This document shows, in pieces, positions 45,016 through 53,994 of a DNA stretch of 64,000 nucleotides. The translations under genes were made by a program, and so were the position numbers. The stretch is from Paenibacillus sp. W2I17 (GTDB lineage Bacteria > Bacillota > Bacilli > Paenibacillales > Paenibacillaceae): assembly GCF_030815985.1 (NCBI RefSeq), contig NZ_JAUSXM010000001.1:3472001-3536000 (forward strand). The letters run 5' to 3'. The notes under the pieces were generated by a model. It was given only the letters and a program-made list of their open reading frames with translations. It was not told where the DNA came from and did no database searches. How positions within the stretch are numbered: position 1 is the stretch's first letter; every line of letters starts with the position of its first letter.

Positions 45016-46302
45016 TTATTGGACGGTTGCAAGGCTTTCCTGGATCTGTTTCACGGCATTGTCCAGTGATGACTTCACGTCCTTATCGGTATCCCAGATA
45101 TCCGTAATGGCCGACGTGATTGGTCCCCATACGCTGTCCATGGCAGGAAGCGAAGGCATTGGCGTAGAGTTGTTGAACTGTTCCAGGAATGCCTTGTTGA
45201 TTGGGTCCTCTTGCAACTTCGGATCAGCAGCTACGTTTTTGTTCGCAGGAAGTGTACCGTTCAGGTCAAAGTTCTCCATCTGAGCTTCTTCATTGGAAAG
45301 GAACGCTGCCAAGAGCTTCGACGCATTCGGGTATTGCGTAAATGCATTCACATAATAGGCTTTAACACCTGAGAAGGAGGTCATCGGTTTGCCATCAATT
45401 GCAGGAAGCGGAGCAACGCCAAAATCAATACCTGCATTGCGATAATCGGCAATGGTCCACGGACCGTTAATGTCCATAGCCAGCTTGCCGCTGGAGAATA
45501 ATCCTTTTTTGATATCATAGTTCACGTCACCCATCTTAAGCGGCAGCACTTCCGACTTCAGCGTCTGCAAGAACTGTCCACCCTTCTGGGCTCCTTCGTT
45601 ATTCAGACCGAGATCCGTGCTATCCATCCCGTTGTCTCCAAAAATATAACCGCCCTGTGAAGCCAGGAACGCATAGTTATAATAAAATTGCTGCAATTCC
45701 CACATCAGCGCATACTGATTGGACTTCACATTATTGAACGTCTTGGCGAAACTGATAATCTCATCAAAGTTTTTCGGAGCTTCTGGATAGAGTGCCTTGT
45801 TATAGAAAAGAGCGTAGGTCTCCACGCTGTACGGATAGCCGTACAGGATATCCTTGAACGTCACTGCCTTCAGCGCGTTGTCGCTGGTGTTCTCTACGGT
45901 GTCTGCTTCGAATATGTCATTGGGCAGAATAAGTCCCGCCTCTGAAGCGCTACCAATCTTATCATGCGGGAAAACAACCACATCTGCAGCAAGACCCGCT
46001 GGGCCATCCGTCGTCAGCTTGGTTACCTGATCGGTTGGAGGTAATTCCTCCATTTTGACTGTTACCCCATATTTTTCTTCGAATTTTTTGACCCTTTGCT
46101 CAATAAAGCTGCTTTGATTTTTATCCTCCCAGATCACCAGAGTTGCCCCTTCTTCCGGTTGAAGGTTCTCGGATGTCAGCTCTACAACTTCCTCCGGATT
46201 CTCACCTGCCGTAGTTGGAGATGGACTTCCGCCTCCAGCCCCGCACGCAGCCAGTGTAAAAGCCATCATGACGGACAATGTTGCCCCTTGCCATTTTCTC
46301 AT
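45016..46302 (-). CDS. Maltodextrin-binding lipoprotein (MalE/MdxE type)
   Basis: A lipoprotein signal ends in LAACG, followed by a Gly/Ser/Pro/Thr linker. The mature part is a type I sugar-binding protein: LVIWEDKNQSSFIEQRVKKF, AADVVVFPHDKIGSA, GYPYSVETYALFYNK, AMDINGPWTIADY and PNASKLLAAFLSNEEAQ, as in maltose-binding proteins. ATG 46302 is chosen because AAGGGGAC lies eight bases upstream and gives a normal signal peptide; the frame is open to 46386. It is first in the malEFG-type operon, and LacI-type operators stand upstream. Confidence 0.9.
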   Translation of the reverse strand: MRKWQGATLSVMMAFTLAACGAGGGSPSPTTAGENPEEVVELTSENLQPEEGATLVIWEDKNQSSFIEQRVKKFEEKYGVTVKMEELPPTDQVTKLTTDGPAGLAADVVVFPHDKIGSASEAGLILPNDIFEADTVENTSDNALKAVTFKDILYGYPYSVETYALFYNKALYPEAPKNFDEIISFAKTFNNVKSNQYALMWELQQFYYNYAFLASQGGYIFGDNGMDSTDLGLNNEGAQKGGQFLQTLKSEVLPLKMGDVNYDIKKGLFSSGKLAMDINGPWTIADYRNAGIDFGVAPLPAIDGKPMTSFSGVKAYYVNAFTQYPNASKLLAAFLSNEEAQMENFDLNGTLPANKNVAADPKLQEDPINKAFLEQFNNSTPMPSLPAMDSVWGPITSAITDIWDTDKDVKSSLDNAVKQIQESLATVQ

Positions 46303-46400
46303 GTAAAATGTCCCCTTCCCTCTGCTTGGTCCAACAAAGTTCGCGCTTTTCACCCTTTTGTCTGCGTATGTTGTCAGGTTTTTCATCCCATATCCCCCTT

Positions 46401-46420
46401 TTGTACAAACGTTTGCTCAA
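46401..46420. promoter_or_regulatory. LacI-family operator proximal to malE
   Basis: TTGTACAAACGTTTGCTCAA has the CAAACGTTTG core typical of LacI/MalR operators. It lies about 100 bases before the malE start. A GTAAGCGCTAC dyad at 46493 could be a further LacI/CcpA-type site. Confidence 0.6.
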
Positions 46421-46537
46421 ATGGGAGAAAAGATGATCTCTCCGTTCAATATGTAGGGGTAAACAAGTCAAGAAGTATGTAATTCCACTTATGTAAGCGC
46501 TACAATAACAATCACATCATACAATAACGATCTTTAT

Positions 46538-46557
46538 TTGCACAAACGTTTGCACAA
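46538..46557. promoter_or_regulatory. LacI-family operator in the malE/regulator intergenic region
   Basis: TTGCACAAACGTTTGCACAA is almost perfectly symmetric. It lies between divergent malE and regulator genes, 137 bases from the first operator core, so looping or joint repression of both directions is possible. Confidence 0.65.
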
Positions 46558-46748
46558 GCCATATTTGCTCAATTTTAACCAATTTCCTTCTTCTACCTAC
46601 AGTAATTTCCTGTTTCCTTGTTCTGACTCTTTCTTCCTTAATTTCACTTTGCGTGCCCCCCTTACTCGGCAGTTAGCAATTGATTTCTCGTATCCTTTGG
46701 ATTACCATAGGAGAATATTTATACGATTGTTCAGAAGGGATTTTTTAC

Positions 46749-47783
46749 ATGATTACGATCAAGGATATTGCCAAATTGGCGGGTGTTTCCCCTTCTACAG
46801 TGTCACGGGTGATTTCCAACCATCCTAGAATCAGCACCAAAACGTCTCTCAAAGTGAAGCAAATTATGAAAGAATTGAACTACCATCCAAACATCATCGC
46901 GAAGAGCCTGGTTTCCAAAACAACACATACCCTTGGGATTATGCTTCCGCGTCCTGCAGAAGAGTTGTTTCAGAATTACTTTTTCGGGGAACTGCTCCGA
47001 GGTATTATTACACATGCCACCCGAATGAATTATGAATTGCTGCTAACAACCGAAACATCATCAGACAATGAACTGCATGCGATATCACGCCTTGTTCATG
47101 GCCGTAGAGTTGATGGTATTTTGCTGCTTGGGTCCAAGCGAGACGATCCTATCATTTCTTTTTTGGAAGCGGAAAAGTTTCCTTTTGTGTTAATCGGTCG
47201 CAGTGAAGCTCATCCAAATGCCCCCATGGTGGATAACGATAATGTGCAGACCGCTTATGATGCGACTCATCATCTGATCGCTCAGGGACATACTCGAATC
47301 GGATTTGTCAGCGGTCCTCCGGACATTACGTTATCGCATGACCGTATGTTAGGATACCAAAAAGCGCTTGCCCAAGCCGGGCTGGATGCGGATAGTGATT
47401 GGATTGTGGAAGGTGAATTTCTGCAGGAAAGTGGATTCAGAGCGATGTCGCTGTTCATGTCCTTGCCGGACAGACCCACCGCAATTGTTGTCATCGATGA
47501 CAATGTGGCCTTTGGGGTATTGAGAGCTCTTGCTGAGCTTCATTATCTGGTGCCTGAAGATATCAGTGTGGTCAGTTTTAACAATATTGCATTATCGGAA
47601 CTGGCTTCTCCACCCCTAAGCTCTATCGACATCGGGACTTATCAGCTTGGTTATACAGCCGTTCAGGTACTGTTAAAAATTCTTAGTGGGGAACCACAGC
47701 TTCATAATCCGGTCATTATCCCCCATCGTCTGATCGTGCGCGAATCCTCACTCTTTTCCAAGCCAAAGCCACCCTCAGATTGA
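46749..47783 (+). CDS. LacI-family transcriptional regulator, probable maltodextrin regulator (MalR-like)
   Basis: The 344-residue protein has the LacI helix-turn-helix and hinge (MITIKDIAKLAGVSPSTVSR, then SKTTHTLGIMLP). The sugar-sensing core shows VDGILLLGS, FVLIGRSE, GHTRIGFVSGPP and the C-terminal SIDIGTYQLGYTAV. Divergence from the malE operon, with operators of the CAAACGTTTG type between, indicates that it represses sugar uptake and its own gene until maltodextrin binds. ATG 46749 follows AGAAGGGA; the frame extends to 46680 without a better site. Confidence 0.88.
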   Translation: MITIKDIAKLAGVSPSTVSRVISNHPRISTKTSLKVKQIMKELNYHPNIIAKSLVSKTTHTLGIMLPRPAEELFQNYFFGELLRGIITHATRMNYELLLTTETSSDNELHAISRLVHGRRVDGILLLGSKRDDPIISFLEAEKFPFVLIGRSEAHPNAPMVDNDNVQTAYDATHHLIAQGHTRIGFVSGPPDITLSHDRMLGYQKALAQAGLDADSDWIVEGEFLQESGFRAMSLFMSLPDRPTAIVVIDDNVAFGVLRALAELHYLVPEDISVVSFNNIALSELASPPLSSIDIGTYQLGYTAVQVLLKILSGEPQLHNPVIIPHRLIVRESSLFSKPKPPSD

Positions 47784-47797
47784 TTCATTTCGGCTAT

Positions 47798-47830
47798 CCG
47801 TGTAGTAATGCAAACGTTTGTCCTACACGG
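47798..47830. promoter_or_regulatory. hairpin carrying a LacI-type operator downstream of the regulator
   Basis: CCGTGTAG and CTACACGG are perfect inverted copies that enclose GCAAACGTTTGTC, the same operator core as upstream of malE. It lies 15 bases past the regulator stop. Confidence 0.5.
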
Positions 47831-47871
47831 AATATGATGCTGTTATCCACCGTACGTAGGTGTATAGGTGC

Positions 47872-47908
47872 AAAAAAAAAGAAGCCGCATATACTCATGC
47901 GGCTTCCT
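47872..47908 (-). terminator. terminator of the SDR gene
   Basis: AAGCCGCAT and ATGCGGCTT pair around TATACTC. On the minus strand nine T follow. It may also end the regulator gene reading the other way. Confidence 0.85.
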
Positions 47909-47957
47909 TAATTCACACACTATTTCCGTACTCCATGCTCGACTGCACTTGAATGGA

Positions 47958-48716
47958 TTAATAAGAGCTCCAGCCAGCATCTGCTGTAACGACAGTTCCG
48001 TTCACGAAGCTGGACTCGTCAGATCCAAGGAACAAAGCCACTTTGGCAATCTCTTCGCTCGTCCCGATGCGTGGGTTGATTGCCATCCCAAGCTGTTGCC
48101 GACCTGCACCGAAATGGCTAATACCTGTCATGGAGGAGCTGATATTGGTTGCCACGGCTCCTGGAGCGATTGCATTACAGCGAATGCCTTGCTCAGCATA
48201 CATATACCCTGTATTTTTGGTGAAGCCCACGACCGCATGTTTGGACGCCGTATAGGCTGCTCCTGCACGTCCGCCGTGTAGTCCCCCTGCCGAAGCAATG
48301 TTCACGATGATACCTTTTTGTTTTTCCAGGAAAATCGGCAATACTTTACGCGTTGTCCGCATCACACTGGTTGTGTTCACAGCGAACAATCTCTCCCACT
48401 TCTCATCCGTTACATCTGCTGCCGGCTCCATGCCATCCATAATTCCCGCATTGTTAACCAGAATATCTACTGTACCGTATGTGCTAACCGTCGTATCGAT
48501 CAGATTTTGCACATCTTCTTCTTTGGCTACATTGGCCAGAACGACAATCGCTTCTCCGCCCTGTGCTTTAATATCATTGACTACCGCTTGTGCGGATTCT
48601 TCGTTAATATCCGATACGACGACTTTCGCGCCTTCTTGAGCATATAACGTTGCAATTGCTTTCCCCATACCTGAACCAGCACCTGTAACAACTGCAACTT
48701 TATCTTGAAGTTTCAT
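47958..48716 (-). CDS. Short-chain dehydrogenase/reductase (SDR)
   Basis: The 252-residue classical SDR has the cofactor motif TGAGSGMG, NNAG, Ser in NIASAGG, the YTASK active site (Tyr and Lys) and the C-terminal VVTADAGWSSY. Asp37 after strand 2 (VVVSDINE) suggests NAD preference. The substrate is unknown. It is divergent from a TetR regulator, which probably controls it through the palindrome at 48752. It is a single gene with its own terminator. Confidence 0.9.
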   Translation of the reverse strand: MKLQDKVAVVTGAGSGMGKAIATLYAQEGAKVVVSDINEESAQAVVNDIKAQGGEAIVVLANVAKEEDVQNLIDTTVSTYGTVDILVNNAGIMDGMEPAADVTDEKWERLFAVNTTSVMRTTRKVLPIFLEKQKGIIVNIASAGGLHGGRAGAAYTASKHAVVGFTKNTGYMYAEQGIRCNAIAPGAVATNISSSMTGISHFGAGRQQLGMAINPRIGTSEEIAKVALFLGSDESSFVNGTVVTADAGWSSY

Positions 48717-48751
48717 TCCATGTATCCTCCTTTGTGTATTCGTTTACAATA

Positions 48752-48777
48752 AGTTAACAAACAAATGTTCATTAACT
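48752..48777. promoter_or_regulatory. probable TetR operator between SDR and TetR genes
   Basis: AGTTAAcaAACA and its inverted partner TGTTcaTTAACT form a 26-base dyad 35 bases before the SDR start. A second dyad, ACTTTA-ACTAA-TAAAGT, lies at 48870 before the TetR start. Confidence 0.5.
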
Positions 48778-48908
48778 CCTATCCTTAGTATAATAAGTCA
48801 TAGCGTTTCACTTCAATCAGTAAAAGCTTGTCCAGTTGTACGTTAAACAACACTATCAAGCCTGAATGTACTTTAACTAATAAAGTGAACTCGCGAGGAG
48901 GAAAATAG

Positions 48909-49502
48909 ATGTCTGAAACTCTGAATTCAATGGACCGAAGAATCAAGAAATCAAAAGCTGCACTGAAGGATGCACTCATCCATTTGATGCAAAAGCATCC
49001 CTTTAAAGAAATATCGATTACAGATATTGTGCAGCGAGCCGACCTGAATCGGGGAACTTTCTACAGGCATTATCAGTACAAAGAAGACCTATTCAACGAA
49101 ATTATCGATGATGTGATTCAGGATCTGGTGACTTCTTTTCGCAAACCTTATCAGGATGAGGAAGAGTTCGAAGTCAATCTGATGCCCTCTTCGGCGATCA
49201 CTATATTTGAGCATGTACACCAGCACGCACAATTCTACACACTGGTTGTGAAATCTGAGGCCTCCTCCAACTTCCAGCGTATGATCTGTGATGTTCTTCG
49301 GGATCTGGCCTTACAGGATCTGAACCACATCTTCCCGCAGCACATCAACCATGAAATATTGGCAAGCTACCAATCTCATGCGATATTCGGAATGATCATG
49401 GAGTGGATCAGACAGGATTTCAAGCACAGCCCGGCCTACATGGCCGAGGAGTTGTTCAAGATCATCCATTACAAGCCAGATAATGTCGTGTTGAGAAACT
49501 GA
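48909..49502 (+). CDS. TetR-family regulator (DhaS-like C-terminal domain)
   Basis: The 197-residue protein has the TetR helix-turn-helix (ALKDALIHLMQKHPFKEISI, then RADLNRGTFYRHYQYKEDLF) and the C-terminal domain common in DhaS/TetR_C_7-type proteins (IFGMIMEWIRQDFKHSP). It is divergent from the SDR gene and likely represses it until a metabolite binds. ATG 48909 follows GAGGAGGAAAATAG. Confidence 0.88.
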   Translation: MSETLNSMDRRIKKSKAALKDALIHLMQKHPFKEISITDIVQRADLNRGTFYRHYQYKEDLFNEIIDDVIQDLVTSFRKPYQDEEEFEVNLMPSSAITIFEHVHQHAQFYTLVVKSEASSNFQRMICDVLRDLALQDLNHIFPQHINHEILASYQSHAIFGMIMEWIRQDFKHSPAYMAEELFKIIHYKPDNVVLRN

Positions 49503-49584
49503 GATTCAAATCGCCATTCTTCCCTATAGCGTGGTCATTGAGAGGGATTTCAAGAAAGGTTTATCACCATAATTTTGTAAATAC

Positions 49585-49632
49585 ATTCCTGTAATTTCTG
49601 GTATTGATATGTTAGATTATCCATTGGAATAC
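49585..49632 (+). promoter_or_regulatory. conserved promoter block shared by two secreted-protein genes (copy B)
   Basis: This block is nearly identical to 31196-31245 (ATTCCTGTAATTTCT, a variable centre, then ATGTTAGATTATCCATTGG). It lies 26 bases before the start of the second paralogue. Confidence 0.6.
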
Positions 49633-49657
49633 AAACAAAAGGAGGATGACATTACAT

Positions 49658-50272
49658 TTGAAGAAGTCGTGGATTATATCATTGATTACCAGTTTTGTTT
49701 TGCTTGGCGGAGTGTTTCTCTCTCCAGCCGCTTCTGCCAATGCAGCCAAAGTAGCAACCTCTACATATTCAGATCAGAGTTATAGTGAAGATGATTATTT
49801 GCACGAAGAACTTATGGACGAATTAGAATTAGATGATGCCGAACAGGAGCTCACTAAAGATCAAAAGGATTTCGAGAAATATCTTGAACAAATATCTCGT
49901 CTGGTACCGTATGAGAATAAAGCAATCGATACGTTGGGTAGTGTGGGAGGTGAGGTGAATTCAACCAATCGCAAGTCCATGTACCTCAAACTTACGAATA
50001 CGGTGATCCCTAATTATACAAAAACGGTCTCCATGTTAAAACAAATCAAACCTTCCAATCCTGAACTTAAGAAAATACATGCCTATTATGTTAAGGGAAG
50101 CTACCTTCAGCTGGAAGGATACTTGTTGTACAAACAAGCCGTTTCCAAAAACAAAGTGAATTCTAAGATACTGCAACAAGGTCGTGCCAAAGTACGTGCG
50201 GCTGGCGTTCTCCTCGACCAATACGAGCAACAGATATACCCTTATGCACGGAATATCGGGTATCTAAATTAG
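49658..50272 (+). CDS. Small secreted protein of unknown function (paralogue B)
   Basis: The product of about 204 residues has a signal peptide (KKSWIISLITSFVLLGGVF), an acidic Asp/Glu/Tyr-rich segment and a helical domain with STNRKSMYLKLTNTVIPNYT and LKQIKPSNPELKKIHAYYVK. TTG 49658 is chosen because it aligns with the GTG of paralogue A and leaves AAAGGAGG twelve bases upstream; ATG 49646 is too close to that site. The family is unknown. The same promoter block precedes both copies. Confidence 0.75.
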   Translation: MKKSWIISLITSFVLLGGVFLSPAASANAAKVATSTYSDQSYSEDDYLHEELMDELELDDAEQELTKDQKDFEKYLEQISRLVPYENKAIDTLGSVGGEVNSTNRKSMYLKLTNTVIPNYTKTVSMLKQIKPSNPELKKIHAYYVKGSYLQLEGYLLYKQAVSKNKVNSKILQQGRAKVRAAGVLLDQYEQQIYPYARNIGYLN

Positions 50273-50293
50273 TACCAATCTTCATAGAAGCCC

Positions 50294-50338
50294 AAAAAGC
50301 GCCCATTCCCCATGCTTAATGAGGAATGGGCGCTTTTC
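50294..50338. terminator. bidirectional terminator between convergent genes
   Basis: AAAAAGCGCCCATTCC and GGAATGGGCGCTTTTC form a perfect GC-rich stem. It serves paralogue B on the plus strand and the TelA-like gene on the minus strand. Confidence 0.9.
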
Positions 50339-50396
50339 TAATATTATAAAAAAGATAACTATCTAATACATATTTTTTTATTTCTCTCTTTTCTGA

Positions 50397-51536
50397 TCAC
50401 AGCCCCAGCTTCTGTCCTTTCTCCAACCGCTGAATCTGCTGCTCGCCGGTATCCGCAAGTTCACGGAACTGGTTAATCGTCTCGCGCATTCTTGGGAGGG
50501 CTTCCTGCTTATAAAGACTGATTGAATCGAGTGCTGACAGCACATCGGTAAACGCCTGTTTCATCGTATCCACGGAGATGCTAGCTTCATATGCTTGCTT
50601 CTGGATGGCAATTCCCTGATCCTTGAGCATTTTGGAAGTACCTGCGATCAGATCGTTAGTTGTCTGGTTCAACAACTCTATCTTCTGCAATACAATCTTC
50701 TGATTATACAAAGCACTTGCTACTGTAACGGCAATTTTCAATGCCGAGATCGTTACATTCTTCGCCCGGTCTACCCCTCGGATCAGTTCCTTGTTGTTGC
50801 GAATTACCACTTCAATCGCCATGATGCCCTGCTGGTTCACGACCAACATCTGCTGCAGATCCATCACCCGCTGACGAAGCGGGAATAATACTTCTTCCGT
50901 AATAAATCGGACTTTCTCGGGGTCCTCATTCCGAACCTTGGCGGCTTCAATCTGCGCGTCGATGGACTCATCCATGAGTACGCCAAGCTGAATTTCCTTT
51001 TGTAGTCGCTTGGTGAGTTCCCGCAGATTCTGCTGTTCAATCTCCAGCGTTGTATTATCATTACGCAGGGTGGATCTGCCTTTATCCAAAGAGGTTACGA
51101 TGTCAGCGATGACTGCGTCAGCCTTCTGGTATTTCAGGAAATAGGCGCGAAGCGGATTGAACAATTTCCCGAGGAAACCAGTCTTGGCGAAGTCGACCAC
51201 GCTTGGGTCGAGATCCTTCAGTTGCATATGCAGCTCGGTCAAGCCTTTGGCGACCTGACCGCCCTCGTCTCCCGTCTTGGACAGATGTCCAACAGAGACT
51301 TGAAGCAAGGCGTTTTTCTCAGAAGAGGATCTCATCGTGTTCATGCCAAAGCCGTCAATGGATTGCAAAATCTCTTTGCGCTTCTCCAGGGATTCGAGAT
51401 CCAGTGTCATGATCATCTCTACGTTGGCATTTGCCACTTGTTGAAGCTCCGCGACCTCGGCGGGCACGGGTTTCACCTCTTCTTCGATCACCTTCTGAAT
51501 TTCCTTCTGGCTCGGTATTTCCATTGAAAATGACAT
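50397..51536 (-). CDS. TelA/YaaN-family protein (toxic anion resistance)
   Basis: The 379-residue, largely helical protein matches the TelA family (named for tellurite resistance), with LELREL-type coiled-coil segments, FLGKLFNPLRAYFLKYQKAD, DNTTLEIEQQNLRELTKRLQ and ALKIAVTVASALYNQKIVL. It has no signal peptide. In Bacillus the homologue yaaN follows xpaC; here it follows a VWA-SBP gene and an XpaC-like membrane protein in one operon. TelA proteins protect against tellurite, colicins or cell-wall antibiotics by an unclear mechanism. ATG 51536 has AAGGGGGAA upstream. Confidence 0.88.
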   Translation of the reverse strand: MSFSMEIPSQKEIQKVIEEEVKPVPAEVAELQQVANANVEMIMTLDLESLEKRKEILQSIDGFGMNTMRSSSEKNALLQVSVGHLSKTGDEGGQVAKGLTELHMQLKDLDPSVVDFAKTGFLGKLFNPLRAYFLKYQKADAVIADIVTSLDKGRSTLRNDNTTLEIEQQNLRELTKRLQKEIQLGVLMDESIDAQIEAAKVRNEDPEKVRFITEEVLFPLRQRVMDLQQMLVVNQQGIMAIEVVIRNNKELIRGVDRAKNVTISALKIAVTVASALYNQKIVLQKIELLNQTTNDLIAGTSKMLKDQGIAIQKQAYEASISVDTMKQAFTDVLSALDSISLYKQEALPRMRETINQFRELADTGEQQIQRLEKGQKLGL

Positions 51537-51555
51537 CTACAGTTCCCCCTTTAGA

Positions 51556-53244
51556 TTACATCTGTACGTTAAACAGGTTACCAATCTTGTACACGACATC
51601 GTCGGTATCAGCATTGATGCTTGCCGCTTCGTTAATGCTGGAGATACTCTCCAAAGCCTTGATGTCCGCGTTGTATCCAATCGTATAGATTGGCACTTTG
51701 TACGTTTCAACCAGATCCCGGATATCCTTCAGGGTATGACCTTCGTTGGTCTCGCCATCACTCAAGACAAAAATCAGCGGCTTCACGTTTGGATCAGCAG
51801 CCATATAATCTTCCAGCATCTTCATCGCCACCACGATCCCGTCAAAGGTCGCCGTACCACCGCCAGCTTGCAGACTATCAACTGTTCCGACAAACATGGA
51901 CTGCTGGTTTGTATCATATTTGGCAATCGGCAGATTCACGGTTACGCCGCTGGAGTAAGAAACCAACCCAATACTGTTCTCGGTGCCCAGGTACTTCTGA
52001 CCTTTGCGCAAAGACTCCTTCAGTCGGTTAAGCGGTTCGCCGTCCATGCTTCCGGACACGTCTGTCACGAACACGGCGGCAATTGGTTTACTGCCGTTCT
52101 TCTTCTCTTTCCATACTTTCTGTGCAGAAAACAACGTGCCGCCATCCACGGTAGCCAGTTCGGATTTGTAATCCTGCAAACCGTTGAAGCCAAACTCTTC
52201 TGCCGATTGTTGGTACTTCGCCTGGGTTACGAATTCCGCAAACTTCTGGATGATTTCCTGTTTGTTCTGCGGCAATTGTCCCAATGCATACAACGGGCTA
52301 TCATGTCTCACACCAAATGGTGTAAAGACGTATCCACTCTTCAGATCAGCGGTATTCACATACGTCTGGTATTCGAGTACAAAGGCATCGAGTCTGCCTG
52401 ACTTGGCAGCTTCCCGCATCTGAATCGTTGTTGAAGCGGTAAACGGTACATTGGTCTGGAACTTTTCGAATCCTTCAATAGCCTTCTCGCCAAGTGGATT
52501 GGTACTGTCATACGTATTCAGTGCGGTCACCAGGAAATTCAGTCCTGTGGAGCTGGCAAATGGATCGGTATATCCCATCGCGAGTTCATTGTTGGCAATC
52601 GCTTCGGTTACGGTTTTTACATTAACGGAGCCGTACGTATCAACCAGTGCATCATATTTGGCTTTGGAGATGACAATACCCGGAACATTCCCGACCAATC
52701 GCTCGGATACCATCTCTGTCTTCACCCCGCTAGCCTCAACCATCTCGCCCCATAGTTCGTTAGAAGGTGTGAATGCATCCGGCATATACTTACCAGACTT
52801 GATATAATCGGTGGCCGTACCGGAGGCAATGTTGCGGATTTTGACCGATACCTGTTTCCCACCAACGGTAATGTTTGCTTTGTTGAACTCCTCGCCCACT
52901 TCGGTTAACCAGCCGTCTACCCCGCTGCCCGACTTCTCTGTGGAAGAGAAGATTTCGACGTAATCATTTGTTGTATTCTCTACGGCAATTGCAAATTTGG
53001 AGATATCCGGCAGTGATTCTGCCACATCGACCGGGTCGAGATCAATCTGTCCTTTGACCGGTTCCGCCGTTGCTGGTGCAATGTCCGCATACAGTTTCCC
53101 CAGTTCCTTACCTGCATTCTCTGTGCTCACCTGTGTGGTCGACTTGCCAAAGTTCGACGTCAGTGTAATCCCTGCATAGACCAGACCAAATACGAGTACC
53201 AGCATCACGATTGATATGAAAAAAAACTTTCCCTTCTTGGCCAT
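51556..53244 (-). CDS. Membrane-anchored solute-binding-like/VWA fusion protein
   Basis: An N-terminal membrane anchor (residues 5-28) is followed by an extracellular type-2 periplasmic-binding-like domain (~90-370, with SGKYMPDAFTPSNELWGEM and AMGYTDPFASSTGLNFL). The C-terminal ~180 residues are a VWA domain with an intact MIDAS: DVSGSMDG, then GGTAT and LSDGETNEG. It probably binds a ligand outside the cell and signals through metal-dependent contacts. The gene lies between the XpaC-like and TelA genes with gaps of 12-20 bases, so the three should form one complex or pathway. Confidence 0.85.
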   Translation of the reverse strand: MAKKGKFFFISIVMLVLVFGLVYAGITLTSNFGKSTTQVSTENAGKELGKLYADIAPATAEPVKGQIDLDPVDVAESLPDISKFAIAVENTTNDYVEIFSSTEKSGSGVDGWLTEVGEEFNKANITVGGKQVSVKIRNIASGTATDYIKSGKYMPDAFTPSNELWGEMVEASGVKTEMVSERLVGNVPGIVISKAKYDALVDTYGSVNVKTVTEAIANNELAMGYTDPFASSTGLNFLVTALNTYDSTNPLGEKAIEGFEKFQTNVPFTASTTIQMREAAKSGRLDAFVLEYQTYVNTADLKSGYVFTPFGVRHDSPLYALGQLPQNKQEIIQKFAEFVTQAKYQQSAEEFGFNGLQDYKSELATVDGGTLFSAQKVWKEKKNGSKPIAAVFVTDVSGSMDGEPLNRLKESLRKGQKYLGTENSIGLVSYSSGVTVNLPIAKYDTNQQSMFVGTVDSLQAGGGTATFDGIVVAMKMLEDYMAADPNVKPLIFVLSDGETNEGHTLKDIRDLVETYKVPIYTIGYNADIKALESISSINEAASINADTDDVVYKIGNLFNVQM

Positions 53245-53256
53245 ACGAGCAACCCC

Positions 53257-53994
53257 TCACTGTCTGTATAATTTGGTGTGCTTGATTAACTGATCAATCT
53301 CCTGCATACAAGGCATCTCTTCAATATCTCCGGCTTCAAAGCTGTCGAGGCGTGAAATCTCCAGTAGCAACTGATCGAGCTTGAGCAAAATCTCCTCATT
53401 GGTGTGTAATGCATTTTTCACATAAGACAGATAATCGTTGTATACCTTGGTTTTTTCCTGAAAAAGCTTCTGGGGAAGTGTTGAGGATTTGGATTTCATC
53501 ATGTTGGCATAGTCAGCTTCATCAAATACATTCAACCGGTTCAGCACACTGCGGATGTTCAGGTATAACAGCTTCTCCACTTCCAGCGTGACCGATGCGA
53601 ATTTCTTATAACTCAGTTCCCCGGGATCAAATCGTTGATGTAGCACATTCAGAAGGGTTTCTTTTTTCTTTTTCATTCGACTAAGTTGGGACAGCCCCAG
53701 CGTAATATCTTCTTCGAGCACTTTGATGCGTCTATAAAAAGATAGTGCCTCCACATAATCTTCATGCGTTTCGATATGCTTCACGGGCAGGACTACCGGT
53801 TGTCTGAACAGCAAGGTGTAACTCCCATATAGGAGTGCCATTGCACTGCCGAACAGAAGGGTAACGGATAGCGCAGTTGTGAATGCACCCTTCTCGAAAT
53901 TCAGCCCGATAAAGCCAGGTGAGAACGCCAAAACATTCACAGCCACAATACCGAGGATTAATCCCAACAATTTTATGTACTTGATCATGTTCAA
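53257..53994 (-). CDS. Membrane protein with cytoplasmic coiled coil (XpaC-like)
   Basis: The 245-residue protein has two membrane segments (about 6-26 and 38-62). A long helical cytoplasmic part follows (EALSFYRRIKVLEEDI, SRMKKKKETLLNVLHQRF, VEKLLYLNIRSVLNRLN). Its size, topology and neighbour TelA resemble XpaC of the xpaC-yaaN pair; the identity is by context and layout. First gene of the three-gene operon; GGAGGTCGG lies upstream of ATG 53994. Confidence 0.6.
   Translation of the reverse strand: MNMIKYIKLLGLILGIVAVNVLAFSPGFIGLNFEKGAFTTALSVTLLFGSAMALLYGSYTLLFRQPVVLPVKHIETHEDYVEALSFYRRIKVLEEDITLGLSQLSRMKKKKETLLNVLHQRFDPGELSYKKFASVTLEVEKLLYLNIRSVLNRLNVFDEADYANMMKSKSSTLPQKLFQEKTKVYNDYLSYVKNALHTNEEILLKLDQLLLEISRLDSFEAGDIEEMPCMQEIDQLIKHTKLYRQ

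Noticed and set aside
46303..46386. Longer N-terminus for the MalE-type protein
   Set aside because: It would bury the lipoprotein signal 28 residues deep. ATG 46302 has a good ribosome site and gives a normal signal.
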